Shown one piece after another: positions 13,701 to 23,863 of a stretch of DNA of 64,000 bases. Origin of the DNA: Girardinichthys multiradiatus (lineage: Eukaryota; Chordata; Actinopteri; Cyprinodontiformes; Goodeidae); assembly GCF_021462225.1 (NCBI RefSeq), contig NC_061795.1, positions 310,001-374,000 of the forward strand, in the 5' to 3' direction. The number at the start of each line of letters is the position of its first letter. The first letter of the stretch is position 1. The translations under genes and the position numbers were made by a program. The notes under the pieces are model-generated. The model was given only the letters and a program-made list of their open reading frames with translations, was not told the DNA's origin and searched no databases.

Positions 13701-16700
13701 TCCCACTTTACAGAGCTCCATTCAATCCATCATCTGAAAAATAGTATGGAACAACTATAGACCTCCAAACAAATGGCAGGTTGGCAAGAAGACAATAAAT
13801 CAGAAAAATAGCCAAGAAATCAATGGTACCACTGGAAGAGCAGCAAAGATTCAATGCTCAGGTGGGAGAATCTTTTGATAAGGCAGCTAGTAGACCTGGG
13901 CGATATATCGAGATTTTAAAACTATCGCGATTTTTTTCAAAAGAGTTATGAGATGAGAGTATATCGTTTATATCAAAATGGTTTACATTGCATATTAATT
14001 ATTCTTTTAGATCCGCCAATTCTTCTGTCTCCTTCCTCATTTGTCTGTGTCGAACTTCCCAAAAAGTTCGAGCACTACACATCTTTTCCACCATTTGAAA
14101 CCGCACCATAAAAACGAATACGAAGAGTGTGTTAAACTGCGTGCTGCAGCTCAGACTATGAAGTTTTCCCAGCCTCCTGCACCGAAACAAACCACGTTAC
14201 AAAACTCATACACCCGTGCTGTGCTTTATGAGAGAAAAAGTGACAAGTGGCGCGAGATTACTACAGCTGTGTTTTTTGTTTTGTTAGGATGGAAAAGAGC
14301 ATAAGACCACATTTTATTTGAGGAAGATTATTATTTTAATATTTGCCAGTAGATTGTTTTTGGGCCATTTCTTATGTACACCTACACCTGTCTAATAATG
14401 TGTCTGCATCTGGGACAAAACTTTGACTCAGAAGTATACTAAAATATATAAAAAATTATTTTGAGATACATATCATATTTCGCCATTTAGCTTAAAATTA
14501 TTGAGATATTATTTTTGGTTCATATCGCCCAGCCCTAGCAGCTAGTAGAGGTAGCAAATCTGGTCTTTATGAAAGAGAGGCAAGAAGAAAGCTGTTGTTG
14601 AAGTAAAGACATGAGAGGCCCTGTTAAACGTTTTCCACAAGAAATGCAGAGGACAGAGCAGTCTCTGGAAAAAGTTGCTTTTTTCAGATGAGACCAAAGG
14701 TCAACTTTTTGGCTTATGTGAAAAACGGTATGTACTGCGCATCACCCAGAAGACAGCATCCCCACTGTAAAATCATTACAGTGCCGGTATTTTGCTGTGG
14801 GGAAGCTTTGCCTCTGCAAGGACAGGGAAACTGGTCAAAGTTAATTGGAAGATGAAGGGAGCTAAATACAGAAAAATAAGGTAAGAAAACCTGTCTGAGG
14901 CTGCAAAATACTTGAGACTGGGGCAGAGGTTCACCTTACAGCAGGACAAAGACTGTAAGCAATACATCCAAGCTCCAATGGAATGGTTTAGATCAAAGTA
15001 GTATGTAGGAATGGGCCCGTCAAAGTCTAGGCCTAAATCCTACTGAGAATCTGAGGCAAGACTTTAAAATTCTTGTTCACAGATGCACTCCGTCCTATCC
15101 ATCCATCTGACAGAGCCTGAGCAGTTTTGCACAGAAATATGGGTAAAAATGTTTGTGTCTAGACGTGCTAAGCTGGTGGAGACATGCTCCAAAGGACTCC
15201 TAGCTGTAATTTCAGCAAACTATTTTCACTCACGGGGCCTAATTATAATAATACATTAAGAAAAAATTAAACCATGTGTCATTTTCCTTCCACTTCACAA
15301 CACTTCACTGCTTTATGTTGTTCTATTGTATACATCGGATGGTTGTGATGTGACAAATTTTGAGCAAGTTAAAGGGTTGTTAATATTTTCCTTAGAAATC
15401 GAGGCATATTCCCAGTAAATGGTTGATTTTTCTTAAAAGTTTGTTTAGATTTTAGCTGTAAAGATGTATGATTTAAAAATCTACCATCCAAGAGGCATGC
15501 AAGGTAAAACGTAGCAGGAAGTGGCTCTGACTGACACTGTTGCACATCATGGAGTATTACATATGCCCCAATGTTTCCAAAAGAAATTAAATTTACCTCT
15601 GCACCAAGATTAGATTTTATTTGTTTTTCTTTGACCTTCAAATCTTAGTTAAACCGAAAGTCTACCTTTCTTCGTACCCTTTTTTTTGACCAAACCTATT
15701 CTGATGTGATTAACTTCAGCGATCCCTAACCCTGATCTGTCCTTCCTCCCTTCCTCCCTGCCCCTCCTTCCAGAAACCTGTACTAATTGCTATTAGGTTT
15801 ATGAGCATTACCCGCACTGCCACCCCGGTATGTATGCCCCGCTCACCACCAGTCCTGTCCTGTCAGTCTATTCGCTCCCATACTGTCTGTGACATCTATT
15901 AACAGCACTCACTGTGCTTGTCTGTGAGCTGGTCTCTGTTAGATGGCTGATTCTTTGTTTCGATTGTTTTGTTTTACCTATCTTTAGGTTGACACGTGTT
16001 ATTTCGCAACCCATTACTCCAAGATAATATTATCGAGTGACCTTAAACAGTGTGGCTAAACTGAACTTCTATTAGACTGCCCTCAGTGGCCACTTAAACC
16101 TACGGTTGTTGGAATAGTTGCAGCTGAAGGCAACTAGCTATACAACCTTATAACAACCAGCCTTTAATAGAAGCTAATGTAGTGAATCTGGCTGATCTAA
16201 ATTGAACATTATTGTGACGGGAATAAATTTGACTGTATTTGACTGCATTTGCATTAAACTTCTCGTGTTAAAATGCTGTTTGATTCATATGAGTTTACAG
16301 TAGAAAAAGGCATGGGTCATATTCAGACTTATTTAAATGAATGAATAAACACTTTCTTTCCCCTTTCAAACACCATCATTGCACAGGATAGTTTATAGTA
16401 AGACTATACTGAAAATGTACTTCCTAAAATTCATGTTTGCTTTAGATTTTGCCTTTCGTGGCTTTAAGTGCTCAAATTTACTGGTAACTTTAAAACTCCT
16501 CATTTAGGATGTGCAAATTAAATGCAAATTAGCTCCTTGTTTGTTAGCAGCACTCAACAGGCAGTATCTGCTCACACTCTTCAGTCTCCTTTTTGACTTC
16601 ATTATGAGAGCTTATGGTTTAAATCAAGAGCTTAAGCTGATTCCGAACTCTAAGTTGGACCAAGCAGGTAAACCAGTGGAGTTGAGAAGACCTCACTGGA

Positions 16701-19700
16701 AAAAATTAAAACGGATCTAAGAAAGATAATGTAACCATTTTTCACCAGCGTTACAACTAAACCTACCTTTTGACTCCCTTTAATTGTAATTTTCTATTCC
16801 GTGTTAAATGAGAAAAAATAACTTTTTTTACAATAGAAAGGGAAATCAGTTGTTTTTGAAGCCAGCAATTAGCTGTCAGTTGTTTTTACCCTTGTAAGTC
16901 AGTTCTGCAGTAGTTTTTATGGTATGTTTGAAACTCCACAAGGTTCAAACCTTTTTAATTTTCCTTACTGTAGACTTTCAGAATGACCATAGTTCCCTTC
17001 CTTAGAGTTATCACATGTGCAATGCTACTATTATGTTGACAGATTGTGCAACATCTTCCATAACTGAAACCCCTGGTAAAGATGTGTAAAAATCCCTAAA
17101 ATCAATCTTGCCATAGCATAATTCATCACGGACATTTTTCTGAATGATCTGGAATTTAATTTGAGCATTTATTCAGCTAAGGGAAAAAAAAACCTACTTA
17201 TGATCCTGGAAATGAAACGAAGGATGAATATGTGGAAAATCACCTCGTGGCCACTGTTAAATATTGTGGAGGATCTGTGTGACTGTGGTCCTGTTTCTCT
17301 TCCGAAGGGCCTGTCACCCTTGTTGGAATTCACAGCATCATAAACTCTTTAAATTATCAGGAGATCCCCCTGATATGATCTTCCTCCATACAGGACCGTA
17401 GCCATGAGGTATTTTTAACATATATTAATTCGATCTTTTACACTTGACCCACCCACCTTTTGTTGCCCTAATCTTAGACTCATCTAATCAAAGCTCATGA
17501 CTCCCAGTAAAATCCCACTAAAGCCCAGCAAACCCCACATATCTATGTTAGGGATAGGCCTGAATTGTTTTCCCCAACATACGCAAATTAAACTTGAATT
17601 TTTCTTTATACCTTTTATGATTCCAATCAGTCTAACAAGGTTTTCAGTGCTTTTGAATGAGAAATAGGCCCACAGCATCACATATTCTCTACCATACTGT
17701 GGGCATGAGGTGCATTTTTACATTTTCCCCCTTTGTACTTAATTTAGAGGTCGGATAATTCTTCTTTAAGTGTGAGACCATGCTTATGCAGTAACATCTG
17801 TTATTTTGCGGCTGTACTCATCTTTACCAGGGATGGTATTAATTCTTACAAGCTGATGTGTCTAAGTAGCTAACATTAGCCGCTACAAACTAGCTATGGT
17901 ATACATTAGCTTATAGTTGAATTGGTTTGCAGAAAAATGAATAACAAATGTTCGAGCAATAAGTCTTGAATACATAAAATCAGACCATGTATTTTTAATC
18001 AAACTGTTAGGTAACCTTTGGACCTCATCTAGTTTTTGGAAGCATTGTCAAACTGACTTGAAAGATCCTGATAAATCAGCAGAGTCTGAAGATTGTTTAC
18101 GGTGGTGCTGCGGGCTGCTCTATTATATTCCTGAAACCAAGTCTACTATTGACTGCAGCTGGATGTTGAAGTTGAGAAAAACAACAGTGCTTTTAAAATA
18201 GTTAACTTGTTCTCGTGCCATGCAGCTGTGTGTGTTTGCTGTGTATGCTCAGAGAGCATTAGTCTGACTGGGTAGCTCCACTGATCGCTCTGCTTTCTGT
18301 TTCTGCTGCACAATGTGTTAAAATGCAGCCTAGCACAGCTACATTTAAGGTAATTCCTACGTGTGTGTTTGTGTTCATTATGAAGTGCTTTTCTGTGTGC
18401 TGCAGCAGAGCTCATAGATTTTAGCTGTGATGGTGTAAAGTGTGGTTAGTGTTTCTGTATTGTCAGCATGTGGTCAAGCTGAGTATAGAGCAACCGTCTC
18501 CTCTGCTTTATTACCGTCGCCATCAACAATTACCTGCCTGGTTCAGCTCCACGTTGACGCCGTTTCACTCTGTGTTTTTTGTGTCTGTCTGACCTTACAG
18601 AACAGAGTTCATGTTCGACAAAGCAGCTCCCACATCCCCTCGCCTCCTCTGAGCCCTAAATCAGAAGGGGAAAGTGTAGGAGGAGCTGGAGGAGGAGCTG
18701 GAGGAGAGGATGCAGGAGAAACCGGGCTCAATGAGCAACAACAGCTGGCGATGCAGCAGGAGGAGCGAATCCTCACAGAGCAAATTGAGAGTCTACAGAA
18801 AGAGAAGTACGCTGTCAAGCTTAAGACATTTCAGATCTTATGTTGGATCGTTTTTTCCTGATAAGCTTACCGGGTCTGTCTGGAACATAAGAAGCTTTAC
18901 ATGTTTGAGTTTTCAGCCTTAATAAGGTGAAACTGAAAAAGCCAACATTTTACTGTTTGTGTGCTGTTAGGGAAGAGCTGACGTATGAGATGTTGATCTT
19001 GGAGCCGCGTGCCTCCGACGATGAAACACCTGAATCAGAGGCTTCCATCGGCACAGCAGACAGCTCTGAAAACATCACCATGGAAACAGAAGGAGCTACA
19101 TCTGACCCCTCTGGTACATGTGTTATATACGCCACTGTGGCTAAAAGCTCTTGAATTTCCATTAAGAGTGCGACTGCAGTAGGTACTTACTCTGACTGTA
19201 CACCTCCAGCACACATTTAGCAGATTTGCCAGCTGTAGAAGTAAGTTAAACTTTATTGTCAATTAAAGTTTACCAAAAAAACTAAAATAAACAATTCTGT
19301 TAAGTGCTATGCACTTTTTTTATTGAAAGAATAAGTAAATGTGAGTAAGACTTCTTTTAAAAAGGATAGAAAGAATTCCCAGAATTTTCCCAGAAGCTAC
19401 TGAAGTATGAATGCAGATCAAGATGCAGGATTTAGCCCTGTGGCGACCCTTTAGGGGAAATGTTTCACAGGTGAAAGGCAAGAGTTGTAAGCCTCGCCCC
19501 TTTCATTCTGCAATTGCTGCAATATGAGCTGAAAGCTCACATGCCCTGTGATCCGGTTGGTTCGCCACATGTGACTGTAAAAAACAAGCAGGAGTAACAT
19601 ATAAATGCTGTATTTGACTGAAGACAACAAAATCGAATATCTGTAACTATAAGCACATCATGACATTGTTCAGCTCTATGTTTGTTTTACTAATTTCTGC

Positions 19701-20109
19701 CACTGTTCTCTACTCCTCAGAACGCCGGACATACCGATCGAGAAAGTCTGAGGCAAAGACCAGACGAACTCTTCATCGTCAGCCAGACTCTCAGGACTCC
19801 GTCGACTCCACCTCAACCCTCTCCTCGTCCTATCACCCCTCCTCCTCCTTTTCCTCAATTGCCTCCGGTTCCTCGTCTCCTCACTACCGCTTTCGTTCGT
19901 CCTCCTCCGGGCCCCTGCTCACTTCTTGCGGACTAGGGGCCCCATTGGCGGAACCAGAGGATGGCCAAAGAACTGGAAAGACTCGCCTCAGGCTCAGGCT
20001 GAGCCGTAGCTCGCCGCGCGACTCCTCAGGAGGCCATCAAAGCGAGCCGGACTTCAGCTCAGGGCCACAGCAGTTGGTTCTGTACAACAATAATGAATTC
20101 ATGGTGTGA
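1638..20109 (+). CDS. myo9a: Unconventional myosin IX, C-terminal part (C1 + RhoGAP + tail)
   Basis: Fourteen exons joined in phase encode 667 residues to the stop; the motor and IQ region lie upstream of the window. Order: an acidic/helical linker, a Lys/Arg-rich stretch, a C1 zinc finger with all eight Cys/His ligands (H-X12-C-X2-C-X12-C-X2-C-X4-H-X2-C-X7-C), then a RhoGAP domain with the arginine finger in GIYRKSGS, a conserved helical extension ending in LTQIRRSL, and a Gly/Ser/Arg-rich tail ending NNNEFMV. Class IX myosins are single-headed motors that inactivate Rho by stimulating its GTPase. I chose 9a over 9b from the tail sequence and from synteny: a PML-like exonuclease and mpi follow, as on human 15q. 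The introns are heavily invaded by transposons but no exon is disrupted. The 5' end is outside the window, so the protein is partial here. Confidence 0.93.
1879..2067 (+). CDS. myo9a: myo9a exon (pre-C1 helical region)
   Basis: Acceptor CCATCAG and donor GTATGA bound 63 codons, phase 0 to 0. The product begins [16 protein letters not shown] and ends SMEGTIGR. It is strongly coding in character and joins in frame with the exons on both sides. Confidence 0.9.
2208..2255 (+). CDS. myo9a: myo9a micro-exon, basic segment
   Basis: A 16-codon exon between CCTGTCAG and GTGAGT, phase 0 to 0, encoding [16 protein letters not shown]. It is highly basic and directly precedes the C1 domain. It is too short to stand out as an open frame and was found by phase and splice sites. 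Confidence 0.82.
2280..3417. mobile_element. Degenerate Tc1-like element
   Basis: It begins at a TA with AGTACCTTGCAAAAAGTATT and ends with the inverted form GAATACTTTTACAAGGCAAT. Subterminal parts (ACACAAAGTGG; GTGAAGTGGAAGGAAA) match the other Tc1 relics in the window. No intact transposase frame remains. The following DD36E element inserted at the TA on its right edge. Confidence 0.7.
3939..5548 (+). mobile_element. Complete Tc1-like element nested in the DD36E element
   Basis: It is 1610 bp long, bounded by TA duplications at 3937-3938 and 5549-5550. The inverted repeats are about 200 bp (3939-4138 and 5349-5548), starting CAGGTCCTTCTCAAAATATT. It contains one transposase frame with a single nonsense change. 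A sister copy lies at 23864-25431. Confidence 0.95.
4267..5271 (+). pseudogene. Tc1-like DD34E transposase with one nonsense codon
   Basis: It reads in a single frame from ATG ([16 protein letters not shown]) to the stop at 5269-5271, 334 residues, except for TAG at 4792-4794 where the sister copy has CAG. It has two helix-turn-helix regions at the N-terminus, a GRKR-like basic hook, and catalytic residues in [17 protein letters not shown] and NPIENLWD. There are 34 residues between the second Asp and the Glu. The length is normal for Tc1-type transposases. It has probably been inactive only recently, because no frameshift is present. Confidence 0.93.
6127..6238 (+). CDS. myo9a: myo9a exon, first half of C1 zinc finger
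   Basis: Acceptor CCCCTGCAG, donor GTAAGG, phase 0 to 1. It encodes [11 protein letters not shown] through MMDRACVCK, giving the first His and three of the Cys ligands of the C1 domain. In class IX myosins C1 precedes RhoGAP; it is not expected to bind phorbol ester strongly (family knowledge). Confidence 0.93.
6688..6749 (+). CDS. myo9a: myo9a exon, second half of C1 zinc finger
   Basis: Acceptor TCTGCAG, donor GTGCGT, phase 1 to 0. The codon split across the junction gives Leu in CKLC. The exon supplies the remaining ligands in CRYACHRKC and TTKC, completing the zinc finger. Confidence 0.92.
7046..8017 (-). mobile_element. Degenerate Tc1-like relic
   Basis: The left end CAGTGCTTTGGAAAAATATT and the following AATAGACCAATAC-type subterminal sequence match the window's main Tc1 relic family. 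Eroded transposase homology (CTGCTGGAAGGTGGCTCTTC) is on the minus strand. The right end is poorly preserved, so the boundary is approximate. Confidence 0.6.
8314..8506 (+). CDS. myo9a: myo9a exon, RhoGAP start with arginine finger
   Basis: Acceptor TCTGTTAAAG, donor GTCAGA, phase 0 to 1. It encodes [17 protein letters not shown] to KELRQGLDT. The catalytic arginine finger lies in GIYRKSGS. The acceptor has a weak pyrimidine tract, but the reading continues exactly from the C1 exon. Confidence 0.95.
8507..10070. other. Intron with one probable dispersed repeat
   Basis: No exon is visible. From about 9619 to 9910 a moderately GC-richer block (GCAGTGGCGGATGCTGGTCT onward) looks like a fragment of a dispersed repeat, but I see no terminal repeats or target duplication. 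The rest is unremarkable intron. Confidence 0.35.
10071..10199 (+). CDS. myo9a: myo9a exon, RhoGAP middle
   Basis: Acceptor TTGTTGTAG, donor GTAAGC, phase 1 to 1. It encodes [15 protein letters not shown] to FLRAM, including the conserved [12 protein letters not shown] segment that packs against the GTPase in RhoGAP folds. Confidence 0.95.
10368..10421 (+). repeat. (ATCC)n microsatellite
   Basis: About 13 uninterrupted copies of the tetranucleotide ATCC within a myo9a intron. Confidence 0.95.
10565..10670 (+). CDS. myo9a: myo9a exon, RhoGAP
   Basis: Acceptor TGTTTTCAG, donor GTGTGT, phase 1 to 2. It encodes [18 protein letters not shown] to ERLIFHLV, helices of the RhoGAP core. Confidence 0.94.
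10847..10978 (+). CDS. myo9a: myo9a exon, RhoGAP C-terminal core
   Basis: Acceptor CACTGCAG, donor GTATGT, phase 2 to 2. It encodes [20 protein letters not shown] and [12 protein letters not shown]. The [12 protein letters not shown] motif is the signature of RhoGAP domains. Confidence 0.95.
11322..12823. mobile_element. Candidate solo LTR (about 1.5 kb)
   Basis: The segment starts TGTTGG and ends CCAACA (TG...CA with a 6-bp inverted end) and is flanked by a 4-bp direct repeat CCTC at 11318-11321 and 12824-12827. A TATA-like CTATATAG near 12648 would suit a plus-strand LTR promoter. No gag/pol-like reading frame is present, so if this is right it is a solo LTR left by recombination. The family is not recognised, and the 4-bp duplication could be chance. 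Confidence 0.5.
12936..13059 (+). CDS. myo9a: myo9a exon, post-RhoGAP helix
   Basis: Acceptor TATCTGTAG, donor GTAAGA, phase 2 to 0. It encodes [18 protein letters not shown] to LTQIRRSL, the conserved helical extension after RhoGAP. Confidence 0.94.
13891..14537 (+). mobile_element. Short ZBED-type hAT element
   Basis: It is 647 bp. The ends TAGACCTGGGCGATAT and (inverted) TAGGGCTGGGCGATAT form terminal repeats, flanked by a perfect 8-bp duplication GCAGCTAG (13883-13890 and 14538-14545). An 8-bp duplication is the hAT hallmark. Internally deleted, so non-autonomous. Confidence 0.9.
14041..14304 (+). pseudogene. hAT transposase remnant (BED-finger region)
   Basis: A short frame contains [19 protein letters not shown] and [12 protein letters not shown], which resemble the zinc-finger end and linker of ZBED1-like hAT transposases. 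The catalytic and dimerisation regions are missing. It is part of the transposon, not a host gene. Confidence 0.7.
15774..15827 (+). CDS. myo9a: myo9a small exon
   Basis: A strong pyrimidine tract and CCAG acceptor, donor GTATGT, 18 codons, phase 0 to 0, encoding [18 protein letters not shown]. As it is 3n with phase 0 on both sides it could be skipped without a frameshift. Confidence 0.8.
15828..18600. other. Intron with a possible old transposon relic
   Basis: No exon is visible. Between about 17041 and 17720 there are eroded stretches reminiscent of Tc1-like transposase DNA (TATTGTGGAGGATCTGTGTG; AGACTCATCTAATCAAAGCT), without recognisable ends. The remainder is plain intron. Confidence 0.35.
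18601..18806 (+). CDS. myo9a: myo9a exon, tail with Gly-rich run and coiled coil
   Basis: Acceptor GACCTTACAG, donor GTACGC, phase 0 to 2. It encodes [17 protein letters not shown], a Gly/Ala/Glu-rich run, then [20 protein letters not shown], a likely coiled coil. The Gly run comes from imperfect repeats of GGAGCTGGAGGA. Confidence 0.88.
18971..19113 (+). CDS. myo9a: myo9a exon, acidic tail
   Basis: Acceptor GTGCTGTTAG, donor GTACAT, phase 2 to 1. It encodes [18 protein letters not shown] to GATSDPS. The acidic, Ser-rich stretch [14 protein letters not shown] is typical of the myosin IX tail. Confidence 0.9.
19721..20109 (+). CDS. myo9a: myo9a last coding exon
   Basis: Acceptor CTACTCCTCAG, phase 1, open to TGA at 20107-20109. 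The product is Arg- and Ser-rich ([15 protein letters not shown]; long Ser runs) and ends [11 protein letters not shown]. Low-complexity Ser tracts suggest a disordered, phosphorylatable tail (inference). Confidence 0.93.
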
Positions 20110-21621
20110 GTAAAAATGAGGGTGAGGCAGACTAGCCCCTGTCGGTTTCTGAAGGGAAAAGGAGGAGATTGCAGGTTAGAAAGGAGCTCCTCCTCTGTGC
20201 CTATCCCTGTCATCCTCTGACCCAATCAAGGCAGAAAGATTTGGGAATAAGAAAAGACTGGAAATACAACACGGAGGAACACCACAGCAGATGTTCAAGG
20301 AAAGTGGACTGATTATTTCCATGAACAGCAGAAAGCTGGAGCAATGTGAACAGAGGAGAGGTCAGTACTTTTTGGCCCCTGCAGGTGTACCAGGGGTCAC
20401 TTAACTGAACATTGAGAATAATGAGGGAAAGGGACGATATGAGGGGGTTAGATAAAAAAAAAAAAAAAGAAGTCCTCCAAAGCCAAATCTCATAATGCCC
20501 CATCAATATTTTTCAGCATGTGGGCAGGTGGGTAAAGCCACCAAGAAGAAATGTAGCCATACTGACTGAACTGGTGGACTAGTCGTCCGGAACCAGCACC
20601 AAGCTAAGTGAGCTTTTCATGACGTTTACACAGGACACACCATCCAAGAGGCTGCATGCTTTTCCATTACACCTGTCTTTACATCAGTTAGAACAGACTG
20701 TCAAAACTGTATTATTATTATTAATTATTATTATTATGTTACAGAGGACGTAAGTGTACATAGAGAGTCCAGTGCTGCTCCTGCGTTGTTCATTGTCGAT
20801 CTGTTTCCTGTTTTTGTAAAGTGTCAGAAATTCAGGTTCCACTTTTGTTTCTGCTCTGATTCATCTTGCTTCATGGCCAATTTTTCCTTCTCGAACCATG
20901 ACCAGGCGAAGAGGCGACATTCTGTCAAACATCACTAGAGCTCGCCCCGTGGCGTTGGTTGGTCATGTTTTTGTACCTGCCTTTTTTTCTGCACAGGTTT
21001 AATTCAGAAACTTCAGTGTTACTGTGTCAGGACTTGAATTGTTTTTTATTGTACAATGTTGCTGTATTATAGGTGTTTATTGATATCAGAGATGTCATGT
21101 TTTTGTTAATATTGGTTTGTGTTGATGAAAGCCATTTTTCTCCCTTATTTTGGTTTTCTATTACATCTCCTTCACTTCTGTGCATATGTAGCCTGCCCTA
21201 CTCACTCATTTATACACTAGGATTTCTCTCAGAAATAGGCCTCCTGTCAGAGTGAAAAATAGCTGTACAAGTTACACTAAAAAGGGGGGTTTATTGAGGT
21301 GTATTCCCTTGCACTTACCAAAACATTTAATTGTACATTATCTCCTCTGAGCCACACAAAATACTCTGCTCCTCCTCTTCTTGCTCTTTCTCACCATACC
21401 TGTAGCTCTTCTGTACTCTTTTCTCCAGGTTTTTGCTGTGAAAAGTAGCATTTAATCTGCCTGTTAACCAAAACAAGTAGCAACTAACCCACACAGTCTG
21501 TATGCTTACTCCTAATCTGTCCATAGCACATGTGTGATGTTGGTTCTGTACTTCGGAGCAAGCTTTGCTCTCATCTCACTACACAATCAGTGTTATTCAG
21601 CTACTGACAGTCTCAGTAATG
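20110..21621 (+). other. myo9a 3' untranslated and flanking sequence
   Basis: Non-coding sequence after the stop codon, including a short (TTA)n run near 20712-20735. I found no AATAAA in this stretch, so the mRNA end is undetermined. Confidence 0.5.
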
Positions 21622-22605
21622 CAGTGCCTTGCGAAAGCCTTCCCACCCTTTAAACATTTTTCACATTTTCTCAGCTTTCAACCACAGACTTTCATATATT
21701 TCATCAGGATTTTATGTGATGGACCAGCACAAAGTACTGCATATTTGTAAAGTGGAGGGAAAATGATATATGGTTTTTAAAATGTTTTACAAAAAAAAAG
21801 TCTTGTTGAACTGGTTGGATGGAACATTTTTTTAAGTAATGCCACAGATTCTGAGAGACTGGTTCTTGCCTGTTCTCAAGTCTTTTGTAGCTTCTGACAG
21901 GTTCTCTTCTAGGACTTACCTGTGCACCCCTCCAAATATCTTCCCATCAGGGCTGACCGGCTTCCCACAGCACGGTGCTGCCTCTACCATATCTGACAGT
22001 GGGGACGGATCAGGGTGGTGTAACGTTTTAGCTTTCCCCCCACACACATAGCATTTTGTATGCATGTCATGCAAAATGTCATCTGACCAGAGCACCTTCT
22101 GCCACATGCTTGTTGCGTTCCCCAACATGGCTTGTGGCAAACTGCGAGTGGGACCACTTAAGGCTTTTTTGTTACGCTTAAAAATACTGATATCTGGACT
22201 GCAAGGGTAACAGTTGTCCTGACAAGAGATCTTCCCACCCGAGCTGTGGATTTCCGCAACTCCTCCAAAGTTACCATGTGTTTTGTTTTGGCTGCTTTTC
22301 TGATTTTCTTTCTTTTTTTTTTCCCAGGGCTTTCCGTTTAGGCGTACAGCCATGTGGGCAATTGGTTGCACAAGTTTTTATTGAGGGGCATCAGAATAAA
22401 AGGGGTTAAATGCAAATGCACGCCACATTTTATAGATTTTTGTTTGTGGAAGTTTTTAATGACCATGTATCTTTTTCCTTTCCCTTTATTATTATGTACA
22501 ACTTTGTGTTGATTCATGGCATGAAATCCACATAAAACACATTAAAGTATGTGTTGGTAAGTGTGTGAAAATCTTAAAAAGTGTGAATACTTTAGCAAGG
22601 CACTG
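21622..22605 (-). mobile_element. Tc1-like relic with both ends
   Basis: It starts CAGTGCCTTGCGAAAG and ends with the inverted CTTTAGCAAGGCACTG, flanked by an AT/TA context. Minus-strand transposase fragments remain (KVLWSDDILHD; APCCGKPVSPDG), full of frameshifts. Confidence 0.8.
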
Positions 22606-23861
22606 TAAGTGTGTTTGATTTTGTCTTGAATCATGTTATAAACTAAACTGTAAACTTGTAAAGATAAAAAAAAAAAAGAGGCTAATCTGCTTCTGGAAGT
22701 GAGCTGAAAGAACTAAGTGCTCCTTGGTCAGTTATCTTCACAGTAATATTTGTGGTGTGTTTCCATATGACATTCTGGAACAAAAACAAAGAAAAAGGAT
22801 AAAAAAAAGAGTGAAAAGTGAATGTAACTGTCACTGGAAGGCATGCCTCGCTTTCAGTCGTTTTTGTTCATCTTTTATACACAGTGTATGTACTATTTAT
22901 GATCATGGCATTGAAATGTACATTAGGTGAAAATAACCAGTTATAGAAGGATATATTATCCTTTCATTACCGATTTATTAATCATGGCAACATTTTTTTC
23001 TGCAGGCCACACCCGGTTCTGTCTGTTTTGGGTTTTGTTGCGCAGGGAAACTGACAAAAAGAAGTGTTGCAAAATAAGTGGACATAGTTAAGTATGTATA
23101 AGGAGCAATTTGTGTTATACTTCTTTTTTTAATGGTCAAAACATGTCTATGGTTGTAGGGAGAAAAAAAACTATGGGGTAATATTTCATCTGCTTATTAA
23201 AAAAAAGTTAAATGCTGCCAATCACAAGTGAGTTGCATGATGTTCTGTGTGACAAATTGTGCAGCCAATTGCATTAATCAGTTTGAAATGAACACTTGCT
23301 GCTAATGGAGTCTATTGTTAGCTCAGACACTGCACTGAAAATCTCTTCCTTTATCTAAGCATTGATTCCTGCATCAGCGTCCTCCGGCTTTATCATCAAT
23401 TATTCATCTAACAGTTGACCGCTAACTAACATCTGTATGTGTATCTAATCATACACGCTTTTTGTTATTTATGGCGTCATTATCACTGTGACATGTATTA
23501 ATTTGTGTGTGTGTAGATTGACCAGTATAAAACATTTTGAAATTGATGATGTCACAGCCACTCTAACCCATGTCGCCACACTCAGGTCTGTCATAGTTAC
23601 TGTCCTATTTAAAGTCTTTTTTTTTTCTAAATGGCTGAAGACATTTCCAAAAATGGAATTTATTTTTATGAAGGACAAATACAAATACTGTTTTTATTAG
23701 ATATGCAAAACGAAAAAAACAACACCAAATATGTTATATGTAATCATTATTTCTAAATACAAAATATAGTTAAAGACACTTGAAGAAATAATTTAAATTT
23801 AGTGTGGGCTTAAATTCCTAGGCTATCCCCTCCTTTGCCGCCACAGAAATAAAGATTTATA
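22606..23861. other. Intergenic, nothing recognised
   Basis: AT-rich, with several poly-A and poly-T runs. No coding signal or clear repeat boundary. Confidence 0.4.
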
Positions 23862-23863
23862 TA

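Larger units (their letters stand above)
13374..15393 (+). mobile_element. Degenerate Tc1-like relic, split by a hAT insertion
   Basis: The left end (AGTGCCTTGCAAAGTCTTC) and right end (AGGGTTGTTAATATT) are eroded versions of the main Tc1 family ends. Plus-strand transposase traces include AGCATCATGAAGACCAAGGA and TCAAAGTCTAGGCCTAAATC. The hAT element at 13891-14537 inserted into it later. Confidence 0.65.
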
